A stretch of 64,000 nucleotides of DNA. Origin: Sulfurovum sp. XGS-02. Lineage in GTDB: Bacteria; Campylobacterota; Campylobacteria; Campylobacterales; Sulfurovaceae. Location: the NCBI RefSeq assembly GCF_023213175.1, contig NZ_CP093312.1, positions 1,612,001 through 1,676,000 on the forward strand. The letters are read 5' to 3'. The translations under genes were made by a program, and so were the position numbers. A model generated the notes under the pieces. That model searched no databases and was not told the DNA's origin. It saw only the letters and a program-made list of their open reading frames with translations. The first letter of the stretch is position 1. Each line of letters starts with the position of its first letter. This document shows positions 29,080 to 37,396 of the stretch, one piece after another.

Positions 29080-29502
29080 CTATAATTTGCTAAATTTAGC
29101 TTTTAGGCTCTCTTTAAATAGAGGCATTTGAGAAAGAAGAGAGTTTTTAAGGTTCTCTTTGTCAGAGTTTAGCTTTTCTACGAATTTGTTATACTCAGTT
29201 TCTAATTCATTTTGTCTAGTCTCAATTCGACTTGCAGCCAATGTTTTTTCATCATCAATTGCTTTCTGTCTGATCCCCGCAGCTTCATTTTTAGCATCGC
29301 TAATAATTTCATCTGCCTTTGCATTTAGTTCGTCACTGTTACCACTAAGACCTTTTGCAGCTTCCAAATCTTTTGCTATAGAGTGATCTCTGTCATCCAT
29401 GAATTTTACCAATGGCTGAAATAGCATATTATTTAAAAGAACAAGTAGGGTTAGAAACAAAGCCAATACGAACAACATCAATGGTAAATGTATGTCAAGC
29501 AT
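29080..29502 (-). CDS. ATP synthase F0 b' subunit
   Basis: Second peripheral-stalk subunit, 140 residues. One N-terminal membrane segment (LPLMLFVLALFLTLLVLLN) precedes a charged helix. It is the first gene of the operon and pairs with atpF, as in phototrophs and Campylobacterota that have heterodimeric b/b' stalks. The a and c subunits are absent from this locus. A hairpin at 29510-29551 overlaps its ribosome-binding site. Confidence 0.92.
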   Translation of the reverse strand: MLDIHLPLMLFVLALFLTLLVLLNNMLFQPLVKFMDDRDHSIAKDLEAAKGLSGNSDELNAKADEIISDAKNEAAGIRQKAIDDEKTLAASRIETRQNELETEYNKFVEKLNSDKENLKNSLLSQMPLFKESLKAKFSKL

Positions 29503-29509
29503 TAAAACT

Positions 29510-29551
29510 CCTCATGTAATTTCGCGTAATATTAACATTATTGACATGAGG
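29510..29551 (-). promoter_or_regulatory. Leader hairpin covering the ribosome-binding site of the ATP synthase operon
   Basis: Arms at 29510-29517 and 29544-29551 are perfectly complementary over eight bases (CCTCATGT and ACATGAGG on the minus strand) and enclose 26 bases. The 3' arm contains most of the GAGGAG element that lies eight bases before the b' ATG. Folding would hide the ribosome-binding site. Confidence 0.5.
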
Positions 29552-29591
29552 ATATGATTAAAATCTGTGAGTATTTTAAATATAAAGAGGA

Positions 29592-29597
29592 ATTATA
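29592..29597 (-). promoter_or_regulatory. Candidate -10 box for the ATP synthase operon
   Basis: Perfect TATAAT on the minus strand, 89 bases upstream of the b' subunit start, in the gap after parB. It would give a leader of about 80 bases that includes the hairpin at 29510-29551. Confidence 0.6.
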
Positions 29598-29631
29598 GGT
29601 TTTGTTTTATAAAGTGTTTATCTTCTACCCA

Positions 29632-30501
29632 TTACTTTGTTTGTAACTGTGTCAGGAAGTTTTCAACCTCTTTTTCATTATCAAAACTAATCTCGATACT
29701 TTTTGCTTTGAGCTTATGTTTAAAAGGCAAACTCTCTGCTAAAACATCAGCGTATTTTTCCAGTAGCTTCACAGTGACCGGTTTAGAGGTAGTGACAGGA
29801 ACATTCTCTTTATGACTCTTCACCATATTTTCTGTATCACGTACACTCAGTTTCTGACCAATGACACTGTCTATCACAATTTTTTGTTTCTTTTCATCAA
29901 GTCCGACCAGGACCTTTGCGTGTCCCTGCGATATCTTCCCCTCAACAAGTTGCTCTTGAGCATAAGAAGAGAGGCTGAGAAGACGCATTGTATTGGTGAT
30001 CTGTGAACGGCTTTTGTGCACAATAGAAGAGAGGTCATCATGTGTGATATTATGGACCTCTATCAGCTCGGCATAAGAATTTGCCAGTTCAATTGCATTG
30101 AGGTTTTCTCGTTGTATATTTTCAATCAGTGCAAGTTCACGGAGTCTTATCTCATCTATGTCTACATTGGCAATAATGGCTTTTATAGTAGTGAGTTTTG
30201 CAAGTTTATGTGCTCTAAGACGACGCTCACCGGCAATAAGAAGATACCCCTCCTCTTTTTCTATCACAACGATAGGCTGAAGCAGTCCATGCTCTGCGAT
30301 AGAGTGACTTAACTCTTTGAGGGCCTGTTCATCAAAATGTTTACGTGGTTGGAATGGGTTTGCTGCAATACTCTCAACGGCGATATCTTCTACCCTGGCA
30401 CCTTGAGATTCAAGCTCAAAACTGTCAATATCGCTTAAGTCTCTTTCATACGCCTCTTCTACCTCAGAAAGGATCTCTCCCAGTCCTCTGCCTAATGCCA
30501 T
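29632..30501 (-). CDS. parB: Chromosome-partitioning protein ParB
   Basis: CTP-binding DNA clamp that loads at parS and works with ParA in chromosome segregation. The 289-residue protein has the ParB/Srx-type domain with PFQPRKHFDEQALKELSHSI and the CTP motif GERRLRAHKLA. A helix-turn-helix follows (LSSIVHKSRSQITNTMRLLSL). The C-terminal dimerisation domain is short. It follows parA after three bases. I did not find an obvious parS palindrome in the window. Confidence 0.95.
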   Translation of the reverse strand: MALGRGLGEILSEVEEAYERDLSDIDSFELESQGARVEDIAVESIAANPFQPRKHFDEQALKELSHSIAEHGLLQPIVVIEKEEGYLLIAGERRLRAHKLAKLTTIKAIIANVDIDEIRLRELALIENIQRENLNAIELANSYAELIEVHNITHDDLSSIVHKSRSQITNTMRLLSLSSYAQEQLVEGKISQGHAKVLVGLDEKKQKIVIDSVIGQKLSVRDTENMVKSHKENVPVTTSKPVTVKLLEKYADVLAESLPFKHKLKAKSIEISFDNEKEVENFLTQLQTK

Positions 30502-30504
30502 ACC

Positions 30505-31290
30505 CTAACCTCTTGCAATGACTGTTGCAAGGTCCCTATAGGCAACAGAACCTTTTGAACTTACAGCATATGAAGTCACTGGTTTTCCAAAACTTGGACT
30601 CTCTGCGATCTTGACATTTCGCGGTACAACAATACACTTTTTCCCTTTTTTTACATGGAAAAGTTTGTCTTTAAAATGATGACTCAAGTCGGCAAGCACC
30701 TGCTTAGAAAGGTTATTCTGACCTGAATACATCGTAGGCAGGAAACCTTTGATCTTGAGTTTCGGATTGATCGTCTTTTTCAAAAGCCCTACTGTATTGA
30801 GGAGCTGTGCCAATCCTTCCAGGGCGAAAAATTCACACTGGATCGGTATGATCACAGAATCCGATGCACTCAACGCATTAATGGTAATAGGGCCCAGTGC
30901 CGGAGGTGAATCTATAATAATAAAATCAAATTTCGAAGCGACCTCTTGAAGTTTTCCTTTTAGAAACAACTCTCTGTTTTTTGCCTTAGGATTATAAAAC
31001 TCTTTTTCTATACCGACCAAACCAATGTTAGAAGGCACAAGTTTTAGATTTTTAATATCTGTTTTAAGGATCACTTCTGAAAGTTTTTTACTTCCGATAA
31101 GTACATGATAGATATTATATTCATAATCCCCTCTGCTGAAGCCCAAACTCGTGGTTGCATTGGACTGTGGATCAATGTCAAGAAGAAGGACTTTCTTCCC
31201 TTTTTCAGCCAAAGAGGCTGCCAAATTTACTGCTGTCGTTGTTTTTCCTACGCCACCTTTTTGATTGGCTATACTAATTATCTCACTCAT
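30505..31290 (-). CDS. parA: Chromosome-partitioning ATPase ParA/Soj
   Basis: Walker-type ATPase, 261 residues, that drives ParB-parS segregation. The deviant Walker A KGGVGKTTT lies at 11-19, Walker A' in VLLLDIDPQSNATTS and Walker B in FIIIDSPPALG. It lacks an N-terminal helix-turn-helix, as expected for chromosomal Soj rather than plasmid ParA. Its start overlaps the birA stop by four bases. Confidence 0.96.
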   Translation of the reverse strand: MSEIISIANQKGGVGKTTTAVNLAASLAEKGKKVLLLDIDPQSNATTSLGFSRGDYEYNIYHVLIGSKKLSEVILKTDIKNLKLVPSNIGLVGIEKEFYNPKAKNRELFLKGKLQEVASKFDFIIIDSPPALGPITINALSASDSVIIPIQCEFFALEGLAQLLNTVGLLKKTINPKLKIKGFLPTMYSGQNNLSKQVLADLSHHFKDKLFHVKKGKKCIVVPRNVKIAESPSFGKPVTSYAVSSKGSVAYRDLATVIARG

Positions 31291-31922
31291 CGTAAACTAA
31301 ACACCCTCTTCCCCTCTATAATTAAAGAGCCGTCTGCACATAAAGTCGCATCTGAAAGGCTCTTTTTATCGTTTTCAATATGAACTGAAAACTTTCTGCT
31401 AAGCTCAAATTCTATCTCATACAATCTAAAAATTTGCTTCCATGTTGGAAATTTTTCAATTTTCTCAAGGTACATTTCCAGCAGATTTTTGGCTTGAATA
31501 TCGCATTCTAAGGCTCTATAGCCATTTTGAGAATTTTTTAAATTTATCCCCATTCCACATACTAACGTATTTTTGAATTTATTTGTAATTGTTCCGCCTA
31601 TTTTTTCATCATTTAGATAAAAGTCATTGGGCCATTTTAACCAAACATCTTCACCAAGTGCCTCAAGCGTTTGCTTCATGATGAAAGAGAAATAGATAGA
31701 GGCAGATTCTAGCGGCAAATCTTCAGGCAGATCATCCAAATTCACTGCGATGGAAGCGAAAAAGTTTCCTTCTCCCCCTGACCAGGAATTGTCACGGCTC
31801 CCGATACCCGAATGCTGTTGATTTGCGATCACTGCCAAAGGGGCCTGCAGGCTTTGCTTCTTTAATTGTTCTAAAAGATACTTTTGTGTAGAAGCAAGTG
31901 TATCAAATGATACTATCTCCAA
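31287..31922 (-). CDS. birA: Biotin--[acetyl-CoA-carboxylase] ligase
   Basis: Attaches biotin to the carrier domain of acetyl-CoA carboxylase. The 211-residue protein is the catalytic form only and lacks the DNA-binding repressor domain of E. coli BirA. Signatures are GSRDNSWSGGEGNFFASI in the place of GRGRxGRxW, and WLKWPNDFYLNDEKIGG. Translation begins at TTG 31922 inside the end of fmt, a 20-base overlap. Confidence 0.9.
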   Translation of the reverse strand: MEIVSFDTLASTQKYLLEQLKKQSLQAPLAVIANQQHSGIGSRDNSWSGGEGNFFASIAVNLDDLPEDLPLESASIYFSFIMKQTLEALGEDVWLKWPNDFYLNDEKIGGTITNKFKNTLVCGMGINLKNSQNGYRALECDIQAKNLLEMYLEKIEKFPTWKQIFRLYEIEFELSRKFSVHIENDKKSLSDATLCADGSLIIEGKRVFSLR

Positions 31923-32817
31923 CTTTCAGCCCCCTTCCTACACAATATGCTTTTGCCGACATTGGCTTTTTTGATGCAGGCTGGATCGTTTCCACTTTCA
32001 AAGACCCTTCAAGACACCCCACGACAACGCTCTCGTCTATAAAGGAGAGAATCTCAAATGCTTTGTTTTTTGACCCTGTATCTACCAGAGAGAGTCCGTC
32101 AAATTTTGTACCGTTCGCAGCAAAAATGCCTGGCCAACCTTCAAATGCTCTGTATTTATTATAGATGATACTTGCATCTTCAAAATCTACTTCACCGTCA
32201 CTCTTCTTGATCTTTTTACAAAGTGATGCTTCCGCTTCATCTTGCACTTGGGGTGTAATGTTCTCAAAATTCCTGATGGTACTTAGCGTCAGTCTGCATG
32301 CATCCAAAGTCAGTTGTGCCATCAGGGCATGAAGACGCATATCTGAAGGTATGTCGAACTCTATTTTTTCAAGCATAGGACCCGTATCCAGCCCCTCTTC
32401 CATCAACATGGAAGTGACACCCGTTTTTGTGTCACCGTGAAGTAGAGATTGCTGTACAGGAGAGGCACCTCTATACTGAGGTAAAAGCGAAGCATGCAAG
32501 TTGATGCAAGGTGCAATATCCAGTATGCTTTTAGGCAGGATCTGCCCAAATGCTGCTACCACGATGAAATCGGGATTCAATGTTTTGATCCTATCTTCTA
32601 TACCCTCATCACTCAAACGGCCAGGCTGTAAAACTTCAATACCGTGTTGCAATGCCAACTCTTTTACAGGAGGGGGAGTCAAAACTTTCTTACGTCCTAC
32701 AGGACGGTCTGGTTGTGTGAGAACCAAAGAGACTTCCATATCTTCAGCCTCTATCAGTGTTTTAAGTATCTCTTTTGCATAATGGGGTGTTCCCATGTAG
32801 ACTATTTTGTATTTCAT
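31903..32817 (-). CDS. fmt: Methionyl-tRNA formyltransferase
   Basis: Formylates initiator Met-tRNA using 10-formyl-THF. The 304-residue enzyme has IVYMGTPHYAKEILK at the start and the catalytic region INLHASLLPQYRGASPVQ with its Asn-His pair. The aspartate-containing DTGPMLEK and a C-terminal OB-like domain follow. Normal length. It sits between proB and birA. Confidence 0.96.
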   Translation of the reverse strand: MKYKIVYMGTPHYAKEILKTLIEAEDMEVSLVLTQPDRPVGRKKVLTPPPVKELALQHGIEVLQPGRLSDEGIEDRIKTLNPDFIVVAAFGQILPKSILDIAPCINLHASLLPQYRGASPVQQSLLHGDTKTGVTSMLMEEGLDTGPMLEKIEFDIPSDMRLHALMAQLTLDACRLTLSTIRNFENITPQVQDEAEASLCKKIKKSDGEVDFEDASIIYNKYRAFEGWPGIFAANGTKFDGLSLVDTGSKNKAFEILSFIDESVVVGCLEGSLKVETIQPASKKPMSAKAYCVGRGLKVGDSII

Positions 32818-32849
32818 TTTATTCTTCTTATTATTATAAATTCACATCA

Positions 32850-33611
32850 TCAGGCTTTAAACAGTGTTCCGCCCTTATGTTCACCCTCTACAAGAAAAGC
32901 TTTCACATCACTCAGATCAAATCCACTTGCCAAAAACATCTCTCTTCCCTGTCTCATTAAAAAATCTGCAGATTGCAGTTTTGTCACTATACCACCTGTA
33001 GCAAATTCATTATTCGGTGTATGCTCAGCATTGAGTTCATCCTCTTCCAGCCTGTTGACCACTACTCTTCGTTTTGCATCATCATATTTATTTGGATCCT
33101 TGTCATAGAAAGCATCGATATCTGAGAGTATGACAAGCAGTGAGGCATCAAAGTAGTGTGCTACATGTGCAGAGAGTCTGTCATTGTCTCCAAAAACCAA
33201 CTCTTCGATACTGACGGTATCATTTTCATTGATGATAGGTACTACATTGTTTTTTAACAATGTATCTATCGCATTTTTGGCATGTGCGATGTGTTCAGGT
33301 TCTCCAAACACATCTGCACTCAAAAGTACTTGAGAACAGAGTAGATTAAATCTGGCAAACTTCTCCTGATACATTTTAAGAAGCAGTGGCTGGCCTATTG
33401 CAGCCAATGCCTGCTTGTTTGAGACCTGACTTCTATCCAGTGGTAATTGTGTATATCCTGCAGACACCGCACCCGAACTCACCAAGATCACATCATAGTG
33501 ATGTGTTTTCAGTTCAGCTATCAGTTGCACCAATGCCAGCATACGTGGTTTGGCAATAGCACCATTTTCTGTTAAAACATGAGAACCCACTTTAATGACT
33601 ATTCTTTTCAT
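32850..33611 (-). CDS. proB: Glutamate 5-kinase, short form
   Basis: First enzyme of proline synthesis: phosphorylates glutamate. At 253 residues it consists of the amino-acid-kinase domain only and lacks the C-terminal PUA domain of the 367-residue E. coli enzyme; the short form is common in Campylobacterota. Motifs are [26 protein letters not shown] and [13 protein letters not shown]. It follows obg by 18 bases. Confidence 0.94.
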   Translation of the reverse strand: MKRIVIKVGSHVLTENGAIAKPRMLALVQLIAELKTHHYDVILVSSGAVSAGYTQLPLDRSQVSNKQALAAIGQPLLLKMYQEKFARFNLLCSQVLLSADVFGEPEHIAHAKNAIDTLLKNNVVPIINENDTVSIEELVFGDNDRLSAHVAHYFDASLLVILSDIDAFYDKDPNKYDDAKRRVVVNRLEEDELNAEHTPNNEFATGGIVTKLQSADFLMRQGREMFLASGFDLSDVKAFLVEGEHKGGTLFKA

Positions 33612-33629
33612 TAGACCTACTTACGCAAT

Positions 33630-34736
33630 TTACTGTTCTGCTTTAACCATTTTGACAAAATCACCGATCGCATAACGCAATGCTTCGGTATTTAAATGTG
33701 CTACAGATGAGATAGGAAGTACAAAAAATGGTTTCTCTTCTGGCATCTGTATACCAAAATCTGTCTTGAACCCATAACTTAGATAGTTTGTATCTGCTTT
33801 ATATTGATGTAATGTATCATTCGCTTCCAAACCGATATCTGCTAAGAATGTTTCTGTCAAAGCATTCACTTCATCTTGTGAAAGTGAATCAATTTTGGTA
33901 ATAGCGATCGCATGCTTTCGTGTAGCAAGTGTTTCAGAATAACGTTTCAACTCAACCAGAAGTGTCTCATACTGATATTTCATCTCTCTATAGTTTGCCG
34001 CATCGATCATAAGAAGCAGTGTTTTGGTTCTTTCAATATGCTTTAAAAACTCTAATCCCAAACCTCTACCGTCACTGGCACCCTCGATGATCCCAGGTAT
34101 ATCCGCCATCATAAAAGAATCGAAGTCACCTACATGTACGACACCGAGTTTCGGTGTCAGGGTTGTAAACTCATAGTTTGCTACTTGCGGCCTTGCATTG
34201 GAAAGCGTAGAGATCAGTGTAGATTTTCCTACATTCGGATAGCCCACCAAACCTACATCTGCAATAAGTTTCATTTCAAGTCTTACATGCTTGGTGATCC
34301 CAGGAAGTCCAGGTTGTGCATAGGTTGGTCTTTGGTTACTTGAACTTTTAAAGTGCATATTTCCCAGACCGCCTTTGCCTCCTTCAAGAAAGAGTACCAC
34401 TTCTCCTTCATTGACCAGATCAAGCAACTCTTCACCCGTATCAACATCCACTACAGTAGTACCGGGAGGTACCGTGATTATGGTATCATGTCCCTTACGG
34501 CCATAACACTTACGCCCTTCTCCTGGACGTCCATTTTCTGCTTTGATATGATTTCGGCCACGAAGTGCTGAGAGGGTATCTGTATTGTTATCTATTTTAA
34601 AATATACAGAACCTCCACGGCCACCGTCACCGCCATCTGGCCCGCCTTTGGTGACAAATTTTTCTGTCCAAAAAGAGATGGCTCCTGCACCACCTTTACC
34701 AGAACTAATGGTTAGTTCTACACTATCTACAAACAT
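33630..34736 (-). CDS. obg: Obg-family GTPase
   Basis: Essential GTPase associated with the 50S subunit. The 368-residue protein has the glycine-rich Obg fold over residues 1-158 ([16 protein letters not shown]). The G domain shows G1 GYPNVGKST at 165-173, G3 DIPGIIEGA and G4 TKID. No extended C-terminal domain is present. It is typically grouped with rplU and rpmA, as here, although a lipoprotein gene on the other strand now lies between. Confidence 0.96.
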   Translation of the reverse strand: MFVDSVELTISSGKGGAGAISFWTEKFVTKGGPDGGDGGRGGSVYFKIDNNTDTLSALRGRNHIKAENGRPGEGRKCYGRKGHDTIITVPPGTTVVDVDTGEELLDLVNEGEVVLFLEGGKGGLGNMHFKSSSNQRPTYAQPGLPGITKHVRLEMKLIADVGLVGYPNVGKSTLISTLSNARPQVANYEFTTLTPKLGVVHVGDFDSFMMADIPGIIEGASDGRGLGLEFLKHIERTKTLLLMIDAANYREMKYQYETLLVELKRYSETLATRKHAIAITKIDSLSQDEVNALTETFLADIGLEANDTLHQYKADTNYLSYGFKTDFGIQMPEEKPFFVLPISSVAHLNTEALRYAIGDFVKMVKAEQ

Positions 34737-34801
34737 TTAAAAACCTTTTATCTTGTGAAAAAAACTATCGTATCTTATGACCATAGTATATGAATTACGA
34801 A

Positions 34802-34807
34802 ATTATA
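34802..34807 (-). promoter_or_regulatory. Candidate -10 box for obg
   Basis: TATAAT on the minus strand 66 bases upstream of the obg ATG. It lies back to back with the plus-strand promoter at 34830-34835. Confidence 0.5.
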
Positions 34808-34829
34808 CCTAAATTAGGGGAAGAATCGC

Positions 34830-34835
34830 TATAAT
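34830..34835 (+). promoter_or_regulatory. Candidate -10 box for the 102-residue lipoprotein gene
   Basis: TATAAT on the plus strand, 29 bases before the ATG, followed by an AAAAGGTGAAG ribosome-binding site. Confidence 0.55.
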
Positions 34836-34863
34836 TTTCATATTTGAGCGAAAAGGTGAAGAT

Positions 34864-35172
34864 ATGTTTCGACGAAAATCAGTATCATTATTTCTCATCG
34901 GCAGTGCATTACTCTATTTAACCGGCTGTGTACATGACGATGAACCTGTACATCAGACAGGCTATTACCATAGTGGTATCTATTTTGGTAAAAACCTTCC
35001 TGTAAACTATCAACAAGGCATTATAGATGGGTGCACAACATCAAAAGGTAGATATACCAAATCACATACGCTCTTTAATAACGATCAAAATTATAATAAT
35101 GGTTGGTTTTTAGGCCGTAACAGATGTAGACATCTATTGGTTATAGAGGATGAAAAAAGTGAGGAAACATAA
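34864..35172 (+). CDS. Small lipoprotein of unknown function
   Basis: A 102-residue protein with lipobox LTGC (Cys22). The mature part is rich in Tyr, Asn, His and Gly, with YYHSGIYFGKNLPVNYQQG and NNGWFLGRNRC. Two further cysteines (near 57 and 88) might form a disulfide. I do not recognise a domain; similar short Campylobacterota lipoproteins of this composition are annotated as hypothetical. It has its own promoter and ribosome-binding site and interrupts the obg-rpmA-rplU order on the opposite strand. Confidence 0.8.
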   Translation: MFRRKSVSLFLIGSALLYLTGCVHDDEPVHQTGYYHSGIYFGKNLPVNYQQGIIDGCTTSKGRYTKSHTLFNNDQNYNNGWFLGRNRCRHLLVIEDEKSEET

Positions 35173-35191
35173 GCCCGAACCTGTCGGACTT
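35171..35191. terminator. Hairpin between lipoprotein gene and rpmA
   Basis: AAGCCCGA and TCGGACTT pair over eight bases with one mismatch on the plus strand, or one G-U pair on the minus strand. It overlaps the lipoprotein stop codon and follows the rpmA stop at 35201, so it can end both convergent transcripts. U-tracts are weak. Confidence 0.5.
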
Positions 35192-35200
35192 ATAAAGGGA

Positions 35201-35455
35201 TTATGCAGGTACTACTGAAACTTTCTTTTGCTTAGCAGATTTATTGTCAAACTTCACTACACCTTCAACAAGTGCAAAGATCGTATGGTCTTTACCCATT
35301 CCTACACCATTACCTGGGTGTACTTTAGTTCCTCTTTGTCTGATGATGATGTTACCAGGGATAACTGCTTCACCACCAAATTTTTTAACGCCTAAACGAC
35401 GTCCAGCTGAATCACGGTTATTTTGAGTGGATCCTTGTCCTTTCTTGTGTGCCAT
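35201..35455 (-). CDS. rpmA: 50S ribosomal protein bL27
   Basis: Ribosomal protein near the peptidyl-transferase centre. The 84-residue sequence starts [20 protein letters not shown] and contains [16 protein letters not shown], both diagnostic. There is no N-terminal extension of the Firmicutes type. It follows rplU with a nine-base gap. Confidence 0.98.
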   Translation of the reverse strand: MAHKKGQGSTQNNRDSAGRRLGVKKFGGEAVIPGNIIIRQRGTKVHPGNGVGMGKDHTIFALVEGVVKFDNKSAKQKKVSVVPA

Positions 35456-35464
35456 CTGAGCTCC

Positions 35465-35770
35465 TTATGCTATTTTAGTAATTCTAACTCTTGTAAAGTC
35501 TCTTCTGAAACCTCTTTTAAGTTTTGAATCTTTTCTTCTTCTTTTTTTGTAGATGATAACTTTTTTATCTCTACCTTCATTGATTACTTCACCTTTAACT
35601 ACAGCACCCTCTACGAAAGGAGCTCCTACAGTTAATTCACCGTTGTCTAGTGCTAGAACTTCTTTAAATTCTACCGCTGCTTTTGGCTCAAGATTCATGT
35701 TGTCAAAACAGATGATATCACCCTCTTGAACTTTAAATTGTTGGCCACTTGCTTTAATGATTGCGTACAT
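35465..35770 (-). CDS. rplU: 50S ribosomal protein bL21
   Basis: Ribosomal protein that binds 23S rRNA, 101 residues. Signatures are [18 protein letters not shown] and the basic C-terminal [22 protein letters not shown]. It leads the rplU-rpmA unit with an AAAGGG ribosome-binding site. Confidence 0.98.
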   Translation of the reverse strand: MYAIIKASGQQFKVQEGDIICFDNMNLEPKAAVEFKEVLALDNGELTVGAPFVEGAVVKGEVINEGRDKKVIIYKKRRRKDSKLKRGFRRDFTRVRITKIA

Positions 35771-35811
35771 TGCAAAACCCTTTATATCTATTGTTTTTTA
35801 AAAAGTTCGTG

Positions 35812-35817
35812 ATTATA
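35812..35817 (-). promoter_or_regulatory. Candidate -10 box for rplU-rpmA
   Basis: TATAAT on the minus strand, 42 bases upstream of the rplU ATG. AT-rich sequence lies further upstream without a clear -35. Confidence 0.6.
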
Positions 35818-35882
35818 CCCAAAGTTGTTTTAATATTTTTTTAAACTAAACTACTTTCCCCGGGTATTCACTACTTTTGTCT

Positions 35883-36272
35883 CTAAAAATTATAATCTGC
35901 TCCGGCAATTGCAATACAGTCGATCTCAACCAGTGCATTTTTTGGAAGTGTTTTCACAGCAACTGTACTACGTACCGGTTTATGTGTACCAAAATAGTGT
36001 GCATAGATCGCATTGACTTTTTCAAAGTCATTCATGTCTGCCAAAAAGATCGTTGTTTTGATCACATCATTAAAGTGTGCTCCGGCTGCTTCAAGTACAT
36101 AAAAAAGGTTTTTCATTACTTGATGTGTCTGATTCTCTACATCATCTGCTGCCATCACACCTTCCGGTGTCAATGCGATCTGTCCTGAAGTATAGATGAA
36201 TCCATTAACCTCAACTGCTTGTGAGTATGGTCCTATTGCTGCGGGTGCTTCGTTTGTCGAAATAAATTTCAT
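35883..36272 (-). CDS. ridA: RidA-family enamine/imine deaminase
   Basis: Hydrolyses reactive 2-aminoacrylate released by PLP enzymes. The 129-residue protein has the family start with EAPAAIGPYSQAVEVNGFIYTSG and the catalytic arginine in KPVRSTVAVKTLP. The closing VEIDCIAIA is the YjgF/RidA signature. Its presence fits a region with several PLP-dependent genes (metY, ACC deaminase-like). A lipoprotein gene follows directly. Confidence 0.95.
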   Translation of the reverse strand: MKFISTNEAPAAIGPYSQAVEVNGFIYTSGQIALTPEGVMAADDVENQTHQVMKNLFYVLEAAGAHFNDVIKTTIFLADMNDFEKVNAIYAHYFGTHKPVRSTVAVKTLPKNALVEIDCIAIAGADYNF

Positions 36273-36285
36273 TTACCTGTTCTCC

Positions 36286-36621
36286 TTAATTTCTTTCATA
36301 AAATATATACGATGTTGAGTAATCAGAAAATTCAAAATAAACTTTCTTCTCTCCTTCATCTTTTTTACCATTAAAGTTTAGATCATCAATACCGTATCCG
36401 TAACGATAAGGTCTTTGCTTACTGTCATTGCTTCCATACGCCGTTGAAAGCTTATCTATTTTGATAAATTTATGTACCAGTTTATCTCCGGCATATATGT
36501 CAAGGACGCCATTGGTACCCGTCCAGTTTTGTAGTGAACGGCTAAGACTGTTCTGGGTCTCTTGGGTACATCCGGAAAAGAACAAAATAAGTCCTGATAA
36601 AAGCAGACTGTTTAATTTCAT
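36286..36621 (-). CDS. Small lipoprotein of unknown function
   Basis: A 111-residue precursor with lipobox FSGC (Cys18). The mature sequence has one beta-rich segment (VLDIYAGDKLVHKFIKIDKLSTAY) and a tail ending SYIFYERN. The acidic DLNFNGKKDEGEK loop resembles a calcium-binding loop but this is speculative. It is placed upstream of ridA with a 13-base gap and downstream of the ThiF-like gene. Not recognised beyond the lipoprotein signal. Confidence 0.78.
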   Translation of the reverse strand: MKLNSLLLSGLILFFSGCTQETQNSLSRSLQNWTGTNGVLDIYAGDKLVHKFIKIDKLSTAYGSNDSKQRPYRYGYGIDDLNFNGKKDEGEKKVYFEFSDYSTSYIFYERN

Positions 36622-36668
36622 AGTATTCCTTTACTCTTTATCATATTTTAGCACTATTTGATTTAGTT

Positions 36669-37343
36669 TTACGCCTCTGGCATGCCGAATTTTTGTGTCA
36701 TTAACTCACCTTCATCGTTAAAATAGAGATAATAGAGTTTATCTTTCGTCACGGAAAGCCCCGCAAGATAGCGCAATGCCAGATTGGCCTGCAGAGATCC
36801 GATGTGCATCACGATAGGCGCCGTGATACCGCCGGGTTTATGGTCAGAAATATTAAAGACTTGAAAATTTGCTTGATCAAAGAAACAGACCTGTCCGTTA
36901 AACTCTTCCACACTTGCATAGATCCAAGGTGTATGGGTCGCTTTGGCATGTTTATCTATCTCACCTCTTACAGGAAGGTTATCTGTTGCATCAAGTATGA
37001 GATCATACGTGTTCCCCAGCTCTTTGAATGCATCAAAATCCATATCAAAAGCAAACGCTTTGACAAACGGGTTTTTAGCCTCTATCAATGCAGCTACCGT
37101 TTTGGCTTTGTTTTTTCCTTCATCCTTCAGTGTAAATGCAATCTGTCTATGGATATTATGATTTGAAACGGTATCAAAATCCACCATATGTATCTCCCCA
37201 ATACCTGATGTACCCAGTGCCATCGCCAAAGTAGATCCCAGTCCACCAGAACCGATGATAGCTATCTTTTTATTTTGAAGTGATTTTTGTGTCGCTTCAC
37301 CCCATAACTGTATCTGTCTGTTAAAGTATTGCTCTGGTGTCAT
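36669..37343 (-). CDS. ThiF/MoeB-family adenylyltransferase
   Basis: E1-like enzyme of 224 residues that would adenylate the C-terminus of a sulfur-carrier protein (ThiS, MoaD or similar). The nucleotide loop IIGSGGLGSTLA lies near 29-40, and DFDTVSNHNIHRQIAF matches the D-N-R signature. DATDNLPVRGEID is the conserved metal/substrate region. It lacks the paired CxxC zinc motifs of MoeB and most ThiF proteins and has a single cysteine (GQVCFF). No sulfur carrier is encoded nearby, so its partner is unknown. AAGGA precedes the ATG. Confidence 0.85.
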   Translation of the reverse strand: MTPEQYFNRQIQLWGEATQKSLQNKKIAIIGSGGLGSTLAMALGTSGIGEIHMVDFDTVSNHNIHRQIAFTLKDEGKNKAKTVAALIEAKNPFVKAFAFDMDFDAFKELGNTYDLILDATDNLPVRGEIDKHAKATHTPWIYASVEEFNGQVCFFDQANFQVFNISDHKPGGITAPIVMHIGSLQANLALRYLAGLSVTKDKLYYLYFNDEGELMTQKFGMPEA

Positions 37344-37396
37344 ATCAAATCCTTTTTATACATGTTTATCAAACTGTCTCTTCTGGCAAGAAAGAA

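Noticed and set aside
29503-31290. Replication origin near parAB
   Set aside because: No dnaA gene, no cluster of TTATCCACA boxes and no clear parS site are visible.
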